A stretch of 64,000 nt of DNA from Heterostelium album PN500 (taxonomy: Eukaryota; Evosea; Eumycetozoa; Acytosteliales; Acytosteliaceae): NCBI RefSeq assembly GCF_000004825.1, contig NW_008805076.1:620001-684000 (forward strand), written 5' to 3'. Below the pieces are notes generated by a model. The model was not told the DNA's origin, searched no databases, and worked only from the letters and a program-made list of their open reading frames with translations. The position numbers and the translations under genes were made by a program. This document shows, in pieces, positions 23,517-34,700 of the stretch. Within the stretch, counting starts at the first letter, position 1. Every line of letters begins with the position of its first letter.

Positions 23517-23948
23517 TTTACTATCTATCTATCTATATCTATTTCTTTCTTTATAGAGATAATGCAAACTAACTAATTTAAAGAATCAAAACGAAATAAT
23601 ATTAACTATGATTTGATCATTTTGGTTTTAAACAATCTTTTCAGATAAAACAAGACCACTAATATTGCTTTAAATAATTGGCACTTTTTTGGGGTGAATT
23701 TGATGTGTGGGGGTTATAAAAATAATCTAGATCTCTTAATGGTTTTTTTTGAGCTATTTTCATTGGAATTGTATTCCTTTGCTAATTCCATTGAAATATC
23801 TTTACCGATAGTTGGTGTTGTCATTTAAATTTGTGTGAAAAAGAAAAGAAAATAAATTAAAAAAAAGAAAAAAAGAAAATGTTTAATGAACATTAAATTA
23901 ATACAAAAGAATTGAAAAAGAAATAGTTAAAACAATCAATATGTTGGT
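23517..23948. other. Intergenic between gene and its broken copy
   Basis: AT-rich; holds the promoter of the intact dehydrogenase-like gene. Contains a short GATA/TATC microsatellite near 23521-23537. No other gene seen. Confidence 0.5.
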
Positions 23949-24854
23949 CTAGTATTTGATGTAACTGATAGAAAAAAGAATAATAATAAAAGTAATAGTT
24001 ATTTGAGTTATTGGTAAATTTTCAGTTAAAATTGTATAAGAATGAATAAATTTTAATACTTAATTCCAGTGGTTGTATTTGTTGCTGATTTTCCAGTGGA
24101 AGGTGTTGGTGTAGTGCTGTTGTTGTTGTTGTTGTTGGTTCTTGGTTGATAGCGAATTGCAATGATTGTACAGGATGCGTCACTCGATACCAAGAGACAC
24201 TCTGTGTTGCTGTTACCACAGGTGCGAGACGTGCAACCGACACTGGACGGAATGCACATTTATCACCTTGAGGAGTAGGTACGCCACCAAAGAATTTGGT
24301 AATCGTTGCATTCACAGGATTGTAGTTGCTATCGGTTTGAATGTGTACCACTTGATATCCAGTGGTCGGGACACGATCCCACGATCCGTGTTGAGTGACA
24401 AACATACCCTTATCATAGGGTGGTTGGAAAGTCGTTGAAATAAATCGATACCATGATTTAATCCAGGTGCGGTTGCTATATATTAATACATCATTAATAA
24501 GATTCTGAATTTTGATTTAGCTATTGTTATAGTATTATTATAATTATTACCTAATTTTGAACGTTTTCATCGGGATCAATTACTCCATTCGTATTGGTAT
24601 CATATAGAGCAGTTATGGTACCGTTTGTAGATACTAAAACATCACCATTGCTAGCAATATATAGATGTCTTGGAAAGTTCAAATCAGATTTGTATACCCA
24701 TACACAAAAATCCTCTTGTATGAAATATTCTGTTTGTGACAAACCAAATAAAAATGAAGAAACTAAAAAATTAAACAATAATCTATTATTATTATTATCA
24801 TTTAAGCTTTAGATCAATATGCCTACCTATTAATATTATTTTAATTGTATTCAT
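23949..24854 (-). pseudogene. Deleted and frameshifted copy of the dehydrogenase-like gene
   Basis: Same strand and same N-terminal architecture as the intact gene upstream in coordinate: exon 1 starts at ATG 24854 (MNTIKIILI), and exon 2 carries VWVYKSDLNFPRHLYIASNG and GDVLVSTNG. Three lesions are seen. The end of exon 2 reads into a stop just before the donor, where the intact gene keeps the frame. About 200 residues are missing, because the GLNH start of exon 3 runs almost directly into STTFQPPYDKGMFVTQ of exon 5 (near 24435-24455). The frame then breaks again after VARLAP, where the matching text continues in another frame (NTECLLVSSDASCTIIAIRY). A Thr/Asn-rich tail follows. I did not reconstruct an intact reading. 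This is an unprocessed pseudogene, since introns are kept. The possible last exon, 23949-23964, is uncertain. Confidence 0.8.
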
Positions 24855-25357
24855 TGTCTAAAAAAGAATTTGTTAACAAACTTTAGATTGTATACATTGA
24901 TTGAAAGGAAATAAACAGCTAATGTTTAAAAAGCTATTTTTATTATCATTAGGCCTAATACCAATAACATGATATTATAATGGTGGTGGTGGTTAAATAA
25001 TCAATCATATGATTATTATAGTGAATTCATAGTATTATAACACACACAAGTGTTATAACGTGTTACCAACAGTCAAATTTGTATGCCAAAGTTTGCTAAA
25101 AGATGAACATCGTATTGTATTAATAATAATAATAATAATAATAGTGAGTGGTGATCCTATATTGGATCGAATATAGATAGAATATATATTATTTTACAAT
25201 ATATATACTAAAATAGTCTTTAATAAATTAATTAAAAGTCATTATTCTTTTGTTCTCTGTTTTGTTTGTTTGTTAACTTGATATATATTATATCATTACT
25301 ATTTATACTATTATTTGATAATTATTATTATTATTTTATATTATTTTTGTTATAATA
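24855..25357. other. Intergenic, no gene seen
   Basis: AT-rich, with an ATT/AAT microsatellite near 25122-25142. It lies between the pseudogene start and the 3' end of the mitochondrial carrier gene. Confidence 0.5.
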
Positions 25358-26648
25358 CTATAGATGATTATGATTTACTGGTTGTTCCTTTTTCTCTTCT
25401 TTTATTGTTGGTGGTGGTGGTTGTTGTTGTTGTTGTTGTTGATCGGACTTACCACCACTACTGTCAATGGAAACTAAATAATTTCTTATAAACTCATAAG
25501 ATGTAAATGTAATTGCACAGGCAGGTGTCACTCTTATCAAATTGACACCCATACCCTTATATAATCCTCGGAAACCTTCTTCATTGATGATCTGTTTGAA
25601 ATTCGCCAGTAGACCGCCTTTTAGTTTGAATGGTGAATGTGGTGAATTATCTTGTAAACGTGATCTAAGTACTTCGTGTGGATACGCCACTATACTAGCA
25701 ACAATCTTACTTGCAGACGATGCCAAAACAATATCAAACATTTGTAATTCTTTTTGTTTCTTTTCTGTACAGATAGATATATATATTTTAAAGAGAAGAA
25801 TAAGTAAAGTAAGTAAACAAAACAAACATAATATTATTTACTTATTATTATTATTATTACCTTTCATTATCATTTTTAACTTCTCGTAAAGTGGTAATTG
25901 TACACCGACATGTATTAGACCTAACAAGCTTGGACCTAAACCTTTATATAAACCAGCAACACCCTCCTCCTTTATAATCGATACAAAACTTTGAGCTATA
26001 CCAGTATATCTCCTTTCTCTTCCACTCATTTCTTGTGTCTAAAATAAAATAACATAGGTGATAATATGTCATTTTCAATTGTTAGTTTGAATTTTAAGTT
26101 GTTGAGATGAAATTAGATGATGATGATGATTATGATGATTATGATAGATAGACAATAGTATAAATCATATGTGTGATAGTTACAATTAATCTAGTTTTTA
26201 TTACCCATATTGGGTTGGTTATGGTTGATGTCGTAGCACCGGCACCCATTGCAGCGATCATGTGTAGTCCGGACGATGTCGATGGATCGGTGTGTAGGAG
26301 TTGTCCAAGTTTCGATTTGAAGTAGGAGTACGATGAGAAGTAGATTGCCCAAGAAGGTACCAGACCAACGAGTGTCGGTTTCAGTCCTACGAACAAACCA
26401 CGCACACCTTTTTTATCGACCATCTCTGTAAAGGTACGCCACACCGTTATACCATCGCCTTTTCTTCGTACCTGTATAGTTGTTTTCAGTACATCGAGAG
26501 GTGTCGTCACCAACGATGCCGCTGCACCAGCACCACATCCAGCTGCCATCTCAATCAACTTTGGATGATATACATGTCTACTACTACTAGTTGTTGCTGT
26601 ATTTGTTGCTATAGGTGGTGGTGGTGATGGTGTATTTTGTTTATTCAT
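25358..26648 (-). CDS. Mitochondrial carrier (SLC25), NAD/folate/pyrimidine-nucleotide-like branch
   Basis: Three exons: 26184-26648, 25861-26038, 25358-25764; 1050 nt, 349 residues. Three carrier repeats are visible. Repeat 1 has TTPLDVLKTTIQVRR and LFVGLKPTLVG. Repeat 2 has TNPIWVIKTRL and GLYKGLGPSLLG. Repeat 3 has AYPHEVLRSRLQD and GLYKGMGVNLIRVTPACAITF. NPIWVIKTRL in repeat 2 together with YPHEVLRSRLQ in repeat 3 is typical of the branch holding folate/FAD, NAD and pyrimidine nucleotide carriers, so the substrate is probably a nucleotide-like cofactor; which one cannot be settled here. It sits in the inner mitochondrial membrane with six TM helices. A Pro/Thr-rich N-terminal and a Gln/Pro/Lys-rich C-terminal extension are dictyostelid additions. 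Confidence 0.85.
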
Positions 26649-27177
26649 TTATTTACAATATAAATAATATAATAATAAATCTAATAAATTTGTTAAATTA
26701 AATATTAATGTAACACAACAAATTGCATTGTCAATTTTTTTTGAAAACGACAAAAAAATATGATATTTTTTTTTTCACAATCGTCATTATGATCTACCTA
26801 CCCCAGTTACTTTTAGATTTTTGAGTTCTGTTTACTGCTCACTTCGGAATCATAGAAAATACACCCTTTAAAATTACTTTATCAAAATTTCATTATATAT
26901 TTGATAAATTTATTTTATTCATTATTTACCTCAAAAAAAATCAATCACTGTGCTTTTTACAAATAACATTTTATTAATTTTCTTTCAACAAACTAAAAAT
27001 TGTGTGTTGATTTTTTGCATTTCTGTCATTGATTAAACTGTACCACTTAAGGAATATGATACTAAGCCACACACATCCTGGTTCTGCAAAACAAGATTTT
27101 CTACTGCCAAAACGCGCACAATGACGGTCACCTAAAAAATATCAATGTTAGTTTGTAATATATTTATTAAAGTATTT

Positions 27178-27260
27178 GGCACGGCTTTTGTGCATTTTGC
27201 AAAAATAATGCGAGAATACAAAAAAAGCTGTGCAAAAAAAAACCCAACCTATAAAATGAA
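27178..27260. repeat. Foldback/MITE-like repeat, copy 1 (left end missing)
   Basis: Core arms GCACGGCTTTTGT (27179-27191) and ACAAAAAAAGCTGTGC (to 27233) pair imperfectly. The centre is GCATTTTGCAAAAATAATGC, itself with GCATT/AATGC arms and a TTTTGCAAAA palindrome. The right end is TATAAAATGAA. Confidence 0.65.
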
Positions 27261-27367
27261 AAAACACTGTTTAAATAAATGATCTAAGATCACTACTAAT
27301 AATAGCGAGAAGGTACTAGATCAACAAGAAAGAAAATGAGAGCATATTAAAAATAATGAAGTTTGTT

Positions 27368-27471
27368 ATTTTCATTTTATGCCTCCCAAAAAATGAAAAA
27401 ATTTTACATAGCTTATGTGCATTTTGCAAAAATAATGCAGGAGCTCTATCCTATAAAAACATATAAAACAA
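27368..27471. repeat. Foldback/MITE-like repeat, copy 2 (right end diverged)
   Basis: Has the left end TTTCATTTTATGCCTCCC and the same GCATTTTGCAAAAATAATGC core (27419-27438); the outer arms have diverged. Same orientation as copy 1. Confidence 0.6.
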
Positions 27472-28057
27472 TCACAAATTATATTCAATAATCAACACAA
27501 CTTCCTAAATCAGAATAATTTAATAAATGATAATCAAAAATTTGTAACTTAGTCTTGTTAAAATGAATTAACTTCAACACTTAAATTTTGTTTTTGTTTT
27601 TAAAATTTTGTTAAAAGTGTTTACTTATAATTGGTAGTAATTTTTAGTTTGTGTTGTTGACTTTCATATCAAAAATTAAAACTGTTAAATTTTTTTAAGG
27701 AGGAAGCTAAATTTTATTCATAGGATCGATAAATTCTTCACACAGTGGTTATTAAGGGTTTGTTTAAGCACTTCATTTTTTAAAGAATAGAGTTAACACT
27801 TTAAATACATCCAATGGCAATTTAAATTTTTATTATTTTTTCAACTAACAAAAAATAACCAATCCTCTACCACTTTCAACTTAATGATAAAATATTAGTT
27901 TTTCTATAATCAGGAGCTCCTTTAAAGAATAACCTTTCTTTATACTATTATAAAAAATATTTTATTACTTCAGAAATATTGCACAAATTAATTTTATCTT
28001 TTATTTTTTTTATTTTTTTTTAATATTTCTTACTTTCTATAGAACAAATAAATGTAT

Positions 28058-28103
28058 ATCTGTGAGATACTATTGATCCCTCTGTCCTGCTTCTCAGATT
28101 TTT
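28058..28103. other. GC-richer hairpin candidate, possible small RNA
   Basis: Arms ATCTGTGAGA and TCTCAGAT enclose a GC-richer loop (CCCTCTGTCCTGC). On the minus strand, UUACAGCAA precedes the hairpin, which resembles the conserved motif of dictyostelid class I RNAs as I remember it. No promoter element was identified. Confidence 0.25.
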
Positions 28104-28231
28104 GCTGTAAAAAAAGTATTTAAATTCGTTGAGTCTTCGCTTGGTCGACCCTAAAAGATACCTCTATGGATTCTACAAAATTTATGTAAAATTACAAGTT
28201 GTATTATATTTTTATTTATGTTTTGTTTTGT

Positions 28232-29568
28232 TTATTTTGGTTGCATTGATCTTAATACAGCTGGTTGATCAGCACCTCCAAACCATGAGGAAGCGGTTCC
28301 AGTTGGTTGTTGATCCCAGGTGTCGGGGAAGAGATCGTCGTGGAAAAATTGATTGTTTTGACGTTGTACTTCGAAACGGATTGGGATGACCTGACCGTTT
28401 GGACAGAGCTTGACGACACGTGCAATCTCACACTTCATGACATCGCAAACACTCTTTGGCAACAGTGCCATACCGGATGATGGTTGTGTGTGTTTCATCT
28501 CGCTCAACATGACACACGGTTTCTCGTTGGCTGCCAACACCTCGAACACCTTAATACCACTGTCACCCTTGCCACCCAAAAATACCAAATTGGTATCGAC
28601 ATCATAGAATGGCATTGGTGATGCTGGATTAATATCCAAAGTCAGCGATTGTACTTTCTTACTCATATTCTTAATATCCCAAATTGCAATTTCTCTATCC
28701 ATTGTTTTGTTAACTAAATAAAATTTAGTTTGGAAATATTAGTTCTTAAATAATTATTTCTTCTTGAATACTTTTATAGACTTACATCCAATGGTAAAGA
28801 TTAGATCTTGTTTTCCAGCCCAAACTGCACGTCCACCTTTGGTACCTTGATGATCGGCAACCTCAGAAACAACAGAGTTTCCACGAACATCGAAAATACG
28901 CAGATTTTTATCTTTACAGGAGGTTGCCATTAAACTTCCGGTGTAATCCCATGTCTGTGAGGTGACCATTCCTTTGTGGACGGATGGCAATGTCAACATT
29001 GACATTTGATTCTCGATGTCCCAAAGACGGATCTCATCTACGCTTGTTGTGTAACATACACCGCTAGCAAGTGGGTGGAATCCACAGGAAATCAAACGTT
29101 TGGCATTGCCTACGAGTTGTGCAGTCGGGGTTGAGGTGGAAGCTTCAAGTCCACCCTCTGGAATGGTCCAGAGACGAGCAACCGTATCTTGACAGGCTGT
29201 CAGTAGTTGGTTTTGTCCACCGAACGGTGAGAATGCAATCTCATTGACTTGGTCATCGTGTTGAATCAGTGGAGTGTCCTCAGAGATCGTTCCCTTTTGT
29301 TGAAGCGAGACCACTGCAACCGTTCCAGAGACCTTACATGGAAATGCCAAGAAATTGGCATTGGCTTGCAAAACATTGGAATCCTGTGAACAACTTCCAG
29401 CTACACAACCGTGAATTGTTTCTGTTGCCTGTGCTGCTGTTCCATATGTATGCTTTTTATTTTTATTGTTATGTTAATAACAACAACATTTTATATTTTT
29501 CAAACAAACAAATAACAAATGTTATTGAAACTCACCTTATATTTACTAACATAGACTTTTGATGCCAT
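28232..29568 (-). CDS. Short coronin, WD40 actin-binding protein without coiled coil
   Basis: Three exons: 29536-29568, 28786-29452, 28232-28713; 1182 nt, 393 residues. The N terminus (KVYVSKYKHTYGT) and the repeats NEIAFSPFGG, VARLWTIPEGGL, ISCGFHPLASG, IRLWDIENQ, SQTWDYTGSLMATSCKDKNLRIFDVRG and IFTIGFNKTMDREIAIWDIKN are the coronin beta-propeller. The conserved C-terminal extension is present (MPFYDVDTNLVFLGGKGDSGIKVFEV, MALLPKSVCDVMKCEIAR, DLFPDTW). It stops at SMQPK with no unique region or leucine-zipper coiled coil, so it should be monomeric and is shorter than D. discoideum coronin A. The FPDTW...SSWFGG ending is more like a single half of coronin 7. Role in actin turnover is inferred. 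Confidence 0.9.
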
Positions 29569-30203
29569 TTTTTTGTTATTATCTACTATTTATTTAGTTT
29601 GATGTTGACGAATGCCTAACTGATATGGATCAAAATTGTTGTAACTCCTCAACACACATTTTTTGTTTTTTTTTTAAAATATCAAAGATTTTTTTTAAAT
29701 TAAATTTGATTTTAAATTTTTGCACAAATTTAATTAACAGAAAAGTTTTTGATTAAAAGAAAAGTGCACTTCTCATTTGCAAAGATTGTAAATAAATTAG
29801 ATCTATTTATACATAGTCCTTTATTTAATATTATTATTCTATTAAAATTAATTATTTTTTTTTTAAAAAATGATCAAAATATTATGATCTAACTATTCGA
29901 TCTGTGATACCACAAAATTTGAAGAATTTAATTTGAAAGCAAATTAATTTAAATTTTTTTGTTTTTTATAAATTGATTGCGATGTTTTGTTTTAATTAAA
30001 AAAGTTATTATTTTAAAGTTGTCAAAATATTTTTAAAAGAAAGAAATAAATAAATAAATAAATTGTATATATATAAAATTAGTAGAAAAACAAAAAAGTA
30101 AGAGATAAGGGTAGATAAAAGTTTGGTTGAAATTTCTAGAATCTTAAGCTAAACAACATCAAACTTTTGAATTTATAAAGAGAGAGAGAGAAAACAAAAC
30201 AAA
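29569..30203. other. Bidirectional promoter region
   Basis: AT-rich sequence between the divergent coronin and LRR genes, with a GA repeat (GAGAGAGAGA) just upstream of the LRR start. No other gene seen. Confidence 0.5.
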
Positions 30204-31517
30204 ATGATAAATAACAACTCTGCAGATAGAATATCAAGTTTGAAACAACATTGTTTCAACTTTTTGTTGAGACACCGTGAGAATATACCAAAGAATGTAA
30301 ATACAATCTATGAGATACCAGAGATCAGAGAGCAATTCGTTACACTTGCAAAACGTAAGAATCTGGTGGACGATCAATTCTTCTCAGTGTTTGGCGATGT
30401 CTTTATATTGACCGGTGCAAATTCGAATACAACCACTCCATTCCTATTGAATCCACAGTTTCATACTGCATCTGCAACTCAACAACAACAGCAACAACAA
30501 CATAATATAACCTATCAAAATACTAGTAATAATAATAACAATGATGGTGATGTTGAAATGACACCACCATCAAATGATTATCCAATAATATCATCAAATA
30601 GCAACAACATCAATCAATCAAATGTAAATATAAATAACTCAATCTATGAGATTGATTTAACTGGTCTAGGAAGAATTACAGATATCTCAATACAATTCAT
30701 AACAAAGTATAATAATCTACAACATTTGAATCTCTCGTTTTGCACGGGAATCAGTAATGACTTTATAAAGATATTGGCTGCGAATGAGATGATTCAGCTG
30801 CAATCGCTGAATCTCTACTATACCAATACGAACGACCAATCGATTCAGTCGATTGTCAATGCCTATCCGAATTTGAAGAGTCTTTCGATTGCCGGCTGTC
30901 AATCCGTTACGGAGGCCGGAATCAAATCGCTTGCCAAGTGCAGTAGTCTCACCTACCTCGATATCTCTCACATTCGCAAGCTGTCTTCGTCCATAACCAA
31001 ACAACTGGCATTCCCACAGTTGATCTATCTCAATGCTTCTTGGCTTGGTCCAGACTCGAAAGAGGTGTCGTTCAGCAAGTGTGTAAAGGCGTGTCCACGA
31101 CTGCAGTCTCTGGCCATCGGTAGTTCCGGCATTGGCGAATCGGAACTCTACAAGATCCTAACGGAGGCAAAGCGTTTGGTGTCTCTCGACATCTCGTACT
31201 GTCCGGCATCCATTACTTCGGTCGACTCCAAGTGTCTGAAACACATGGCCAATCTCCAGTCACTCTCACTCTCTGGCTGCTCGTTTAAAGAACCGATTCT
31301 CAAGAAGATCATCGAGTGTACGCCCAACCTAAAGGAACTGGATCTCTCCAACCAAGAGGGAATACTCCCATGGTCATTACTGGCGTGCATCGTCAACGAT
31401 CCTCAAATTCTCCAACATCTACACACTCTCAACCTAAGTCAATCCAAATTCGACAAATTCGACATTGATACACTACTACAATATCCATCACTCAATATTT
31501 TCTTACCATCCATATAA
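30204..31517 (+). CDS. Leucine-rich repeat protein (F-box/AMN1-type LRRs)
   Basis: 437 residues, single exon. Residues 1-70 are a helical unit (LKQHCFNFLLRHRENIPKNV) without a clear F-box. A Gln/Asn-rich linker covers about 90-145. From about 150 to the end there are ten or so LRRs of the Cys-containing type, for example LQHLNLSFCTGISN, LQSLNLYYTNTNDQS, LKSLSIAGCQSVTEAGIKSL, LTYLDISH, LVSLDISYCPAS and LQSLSLSGCSF. This repeat type occurs in F-box substrate adaptors and AMN1. Without an F-box it may be a scaffold; the N-terminal helix could still be a divergent F-box. Partners unknown. Confidence 0.8.
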   Translation: MINNNSADRISSLKQHCFNFLLRHRENIPKNVNTIYEIPEIREQFVTLAKRKNLVDDQFFSVFGDVFILTGANSNTTTPFLLNPQFHTASATQQQQQQQHNITYQNTSNNNNNDGDVEMTPPSNDYPIISSNSNNINQSNVNINNSIYEIDLTGLGRITDISIQFITKYNNLQHLNLSFCTGISNDFIKILAANEMIQLQSLNLYYTNTNDQSIQSIVNAYPNLKSLSIAGCQSVTEAGIKSLAKCSSLTYLDISHIRKLSSSITKQLAFPQLIYLNASWLGPDSKEVSFSKCVKACPRLQSLAIGSSGIGESELYKILTEAKRLVSLDISYCPASITSVDSKCLKHMANLQSLSLSGCSFKEPILKKIIECTPNLKELDLSNQEGILPWSLLACIVNDPQILQHLHTLNLSQSKFDKFDIDTLLQYPSLNIFLPSI

Positions 31518-31703
31518 TAGAATTAACTTTATTCCCACTCTAAACAATTATAAATAAAAAAAAAAAGATAACATATCTTAACTTTACACACATTAATAAT
31601 TATAAAAATTGATTGATTGATTGGCTTGTTTGTTTGTTGTTGTTGCGTAATATAATAAAAGTTAATAGTTTATTAAATTTGGTTAATCTTTTGTGTGTGT
31701 GTG

Positions 31704-34700
31704 TTAGGTTGATATAGATTCTCTTGGTTCTGCGGTTAATGATAGTTTGAAACAATCAGATTCCGATACGTTTTTGTGTGTCTGCAGGTAGGTGGCAATC
31801 TCTGGAACCGGTGCCAAATTGTATGGCTGTTGTTGGTATTGTTGGATCTCTTTGATGACCTCTGCCACCATTCGGCATTTGAAAAAGTTGACGAATCCAT
31901 TCTCCAGCTTGTCTGGGTTACCCTCTTCGATGAATGTCAGATCGGAGAGATGCACACCCAGATATGGAATACACGGTGGGTTGGAATTGTGAAGTTGTTC
32001 ACGATACGCTGAGAACGAGAGGTTCGGCGATGTCAGAACGACAAACTCTTCGAATTGCTTCTGCTGTTGCTTCGATATCTCACTCCACGTCTTTTGCAAA
32101 CGATTGACCGATGCCGAGTGCAACGCCGATACTATCACGAATACACAGTTGAAATTGTTGAGACGGCGCAGTTCCTCTGTCAACTTGATGAATCGCTTCA
32201 GGTTCTGTGCTCGCTTCTTCAGGTTGTTCTCACGCACGATACTTGTCACCACCCAATTCGACACCTCATTGAAACGGTGAATCATCTTTAGCAAATTGGG
32301 AGATCTAGTTTCCTTGTCGTTCTTCTGCCAAGAGAGTGACAACAACTCCTTCGATGCAATCTGTCTGTACATATCGAATTCGATAATAGTCAATTGTCTG
32401 GCCATCTCCACAGGATCGATATCATCAATCGATAAAATCGGTGTCTTTGGTGGAATAACAGGAGGTGGTGGTACACCAAATGTTGCTGTTTTAGTTGATG
32501 ATGCACCTGATAACTAAGTTGTTGATGAAAGAAAATATTATATTAATATTATAATTACTATTTGTTTGATAAGATAACTATTTAGTTATATATAACTTAC
32601 TTTCTTTTCTAAAGTTCTTCTTAATAAATTATTTAATTTTTCATCTTTACATTTGGAAATGAATACATTGTACTCTTGTAGTAGTTCATTGTCAAAGTCG
32701 TGGAAGAAAACATCTACCCAACGCTTCAAAAAGTTACAAATTCTCAGACGAATCTTCTTCTTTCCGAGATTCTCTTGTTCGACTATGAATTGACTCTCGG
32801 AATCCGCTCCGGCACCGTCCTCTGTTGCCGAGTTGTCGTTGTAGGTCTTTGTCAGTCGCTCCAGTACGTATTTCGAGGTGGTAAACGAACGGTATGTCAA
32901 GAGGAACGTATCGACATAGTCAGAGACCGATCCAATGATATTCTTATTGTACAGACGTTCGATCAGCTTGTCGGTGTTGCCACCCTTTATCGTTTCAAAC
33001 TTGCCGTTGACCTCGCTAAAGATGATACCTTCCTCCTCGACACGACTCGCTTCCGCTTTCGATTTGCTTGCTAGCATCTCGTCGAAACGTGCATTCAGTG
33101 CTTTCTTCTCGACAATCAACTGGTCGACCATCTTTTGCATCTCCTCCGCACGAATCACCAGTGCTTTGTTCTCCTCGACTACGTTGAGCACGTTCTTCAG
33201 TGTGAAGATATCAGAGAGCATTCTCCGTTCTTCACGACGACACACCTCTGCTTGCGCCTTGGGTGAGAGTGCCAGGAATGCAGAGTTGACAAAAGTCGGT
33301 GATTTCTCTTGTTGTAGCAGCGCGTCGTAAGCAACGAAAGACCTGTACTTCTCGGGATAGGTGAAATTGATGCGCTCCTTCAAAATCTTGCGGTCCTTAT
33401 AGAGGAATTCAATCTGTTTGATGTTCTTCATCAGCTCCTCCTGCGAGAGCTCCTGTGTGAGTGCGGCACCGTCGTCGATACCACCGTCCTCCTCGTAGGT
33501 TTCCGCTGTGTAGCCGCCAGACGACTGCATTGCCGACTGTCCATTGTTGTAGTATCCATCGTTGTCCACCTCGATTTCAATGTCTGCCATCGCCTTGTTC
33601 TTTTTGTCTTTGTCTTTTTCTTTCTTGATCATGAATCCACCGCCACTGCCACTCATTGAAGGTGCGGAGGTCGGTGAGTTTGGACCGCCGTAGGCATTGG
33701 GTGAAGTTGACATTGGAATCTGTCGACTGGATTTGCTGACCAACGATGTCTTGCTAAAGAATTTCTCGATACGTTGTTTCGTACTGGAACGTGGTTTCTT
33801 TCCTGGTATGGTCATACCCTGTGAGATACTGCCTGGTGGCGAAGAATCATTGCCATTGCCACTTGGGAAACCAATTTGAGAAACTTGATTCGATTGGTTC
33901 GATGTCGATCTATTCAGAGATGGCTTATCACTACCAACAGAGTCACTACTATTATTCATATTATCTCTATCCTTTTCTCTATCCTCTGCTACTGTTATTG
34001 TTGTCAGATGTGGTGATGATGATGATGATGTTGAAGTTGAAAGTGGTTGAGAAATTGTTTGTTGTTGATGTAAAGGTGTTGTTATTACAGAATTATGATG
34101 ATTGTGATTGTGATTATTATGGTTGTGATTGTGATTATGATTGTGATTATTATGGTTGTGATTGTTGTGATTATGATTGATGTGATTGTTATGATTATTT
34201 TCTTCATTTCTTGGCTGGATAATTGGAGCAGCTAAACTATGGTTGGCAATTCCGTTGTGACTGGCGTTACGTGGTGGTAGTGGTGGCCTGTTGTTTGGTG
34301 GATTCGATAAACTTAAATCCGGTATTTTGTTTTCGGGTGGCGGTGAAAGAGGTTCTCTACGTGGTGAGGTAGGTGGAGATCTAGCTGTTGACTGTCCCGA
34401 TCCTGATGATAGCGCCGATGCTATTTGCTCTGATGTTGGTGGTTTGTTGTTGAATCTCGGTTTCGATGGACTACTCGATGAAATGGTGTGATGACCGTTT
34501 TGGTTATTGTGATAATGATTTCCTGATGATGAAAGTTGTGAGTTGTGATTGTTATTGTGATTGTTATGTAAATTTATTTCGGAAACGGACGGACCAACCC
34601 TTTTTGGTTGGACCGGTGAAATTGGTTGGTTTGGTTTGCTATATGGTGAGGTTGGTGATGTTGACAATGGCGATGAAACACTACTACTGCTGCTGTTGTT

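Larger units (their letters stand above)
26649..28231. other. Long intergenic region with two foldback repeats and a hairpin candidate
   Basis: No protein gene is evident. It contains two adjacent copies of the foldback repeat (27178-27260 and 27368-27471), a GC-richer patch at about 27062-27132, and the hairpin candidate at about 28058-28103. The 3' end of the coronin gene follows. Confidence 0.6.

Noticed and set aside
24166-24438. 90-residue plus-strand ORF over the pseudogene
   Set aside because: Shadow of the minus-strand dehydrogenase-like relic; a similar shadow lies at 21951-22178 over the intact gene.
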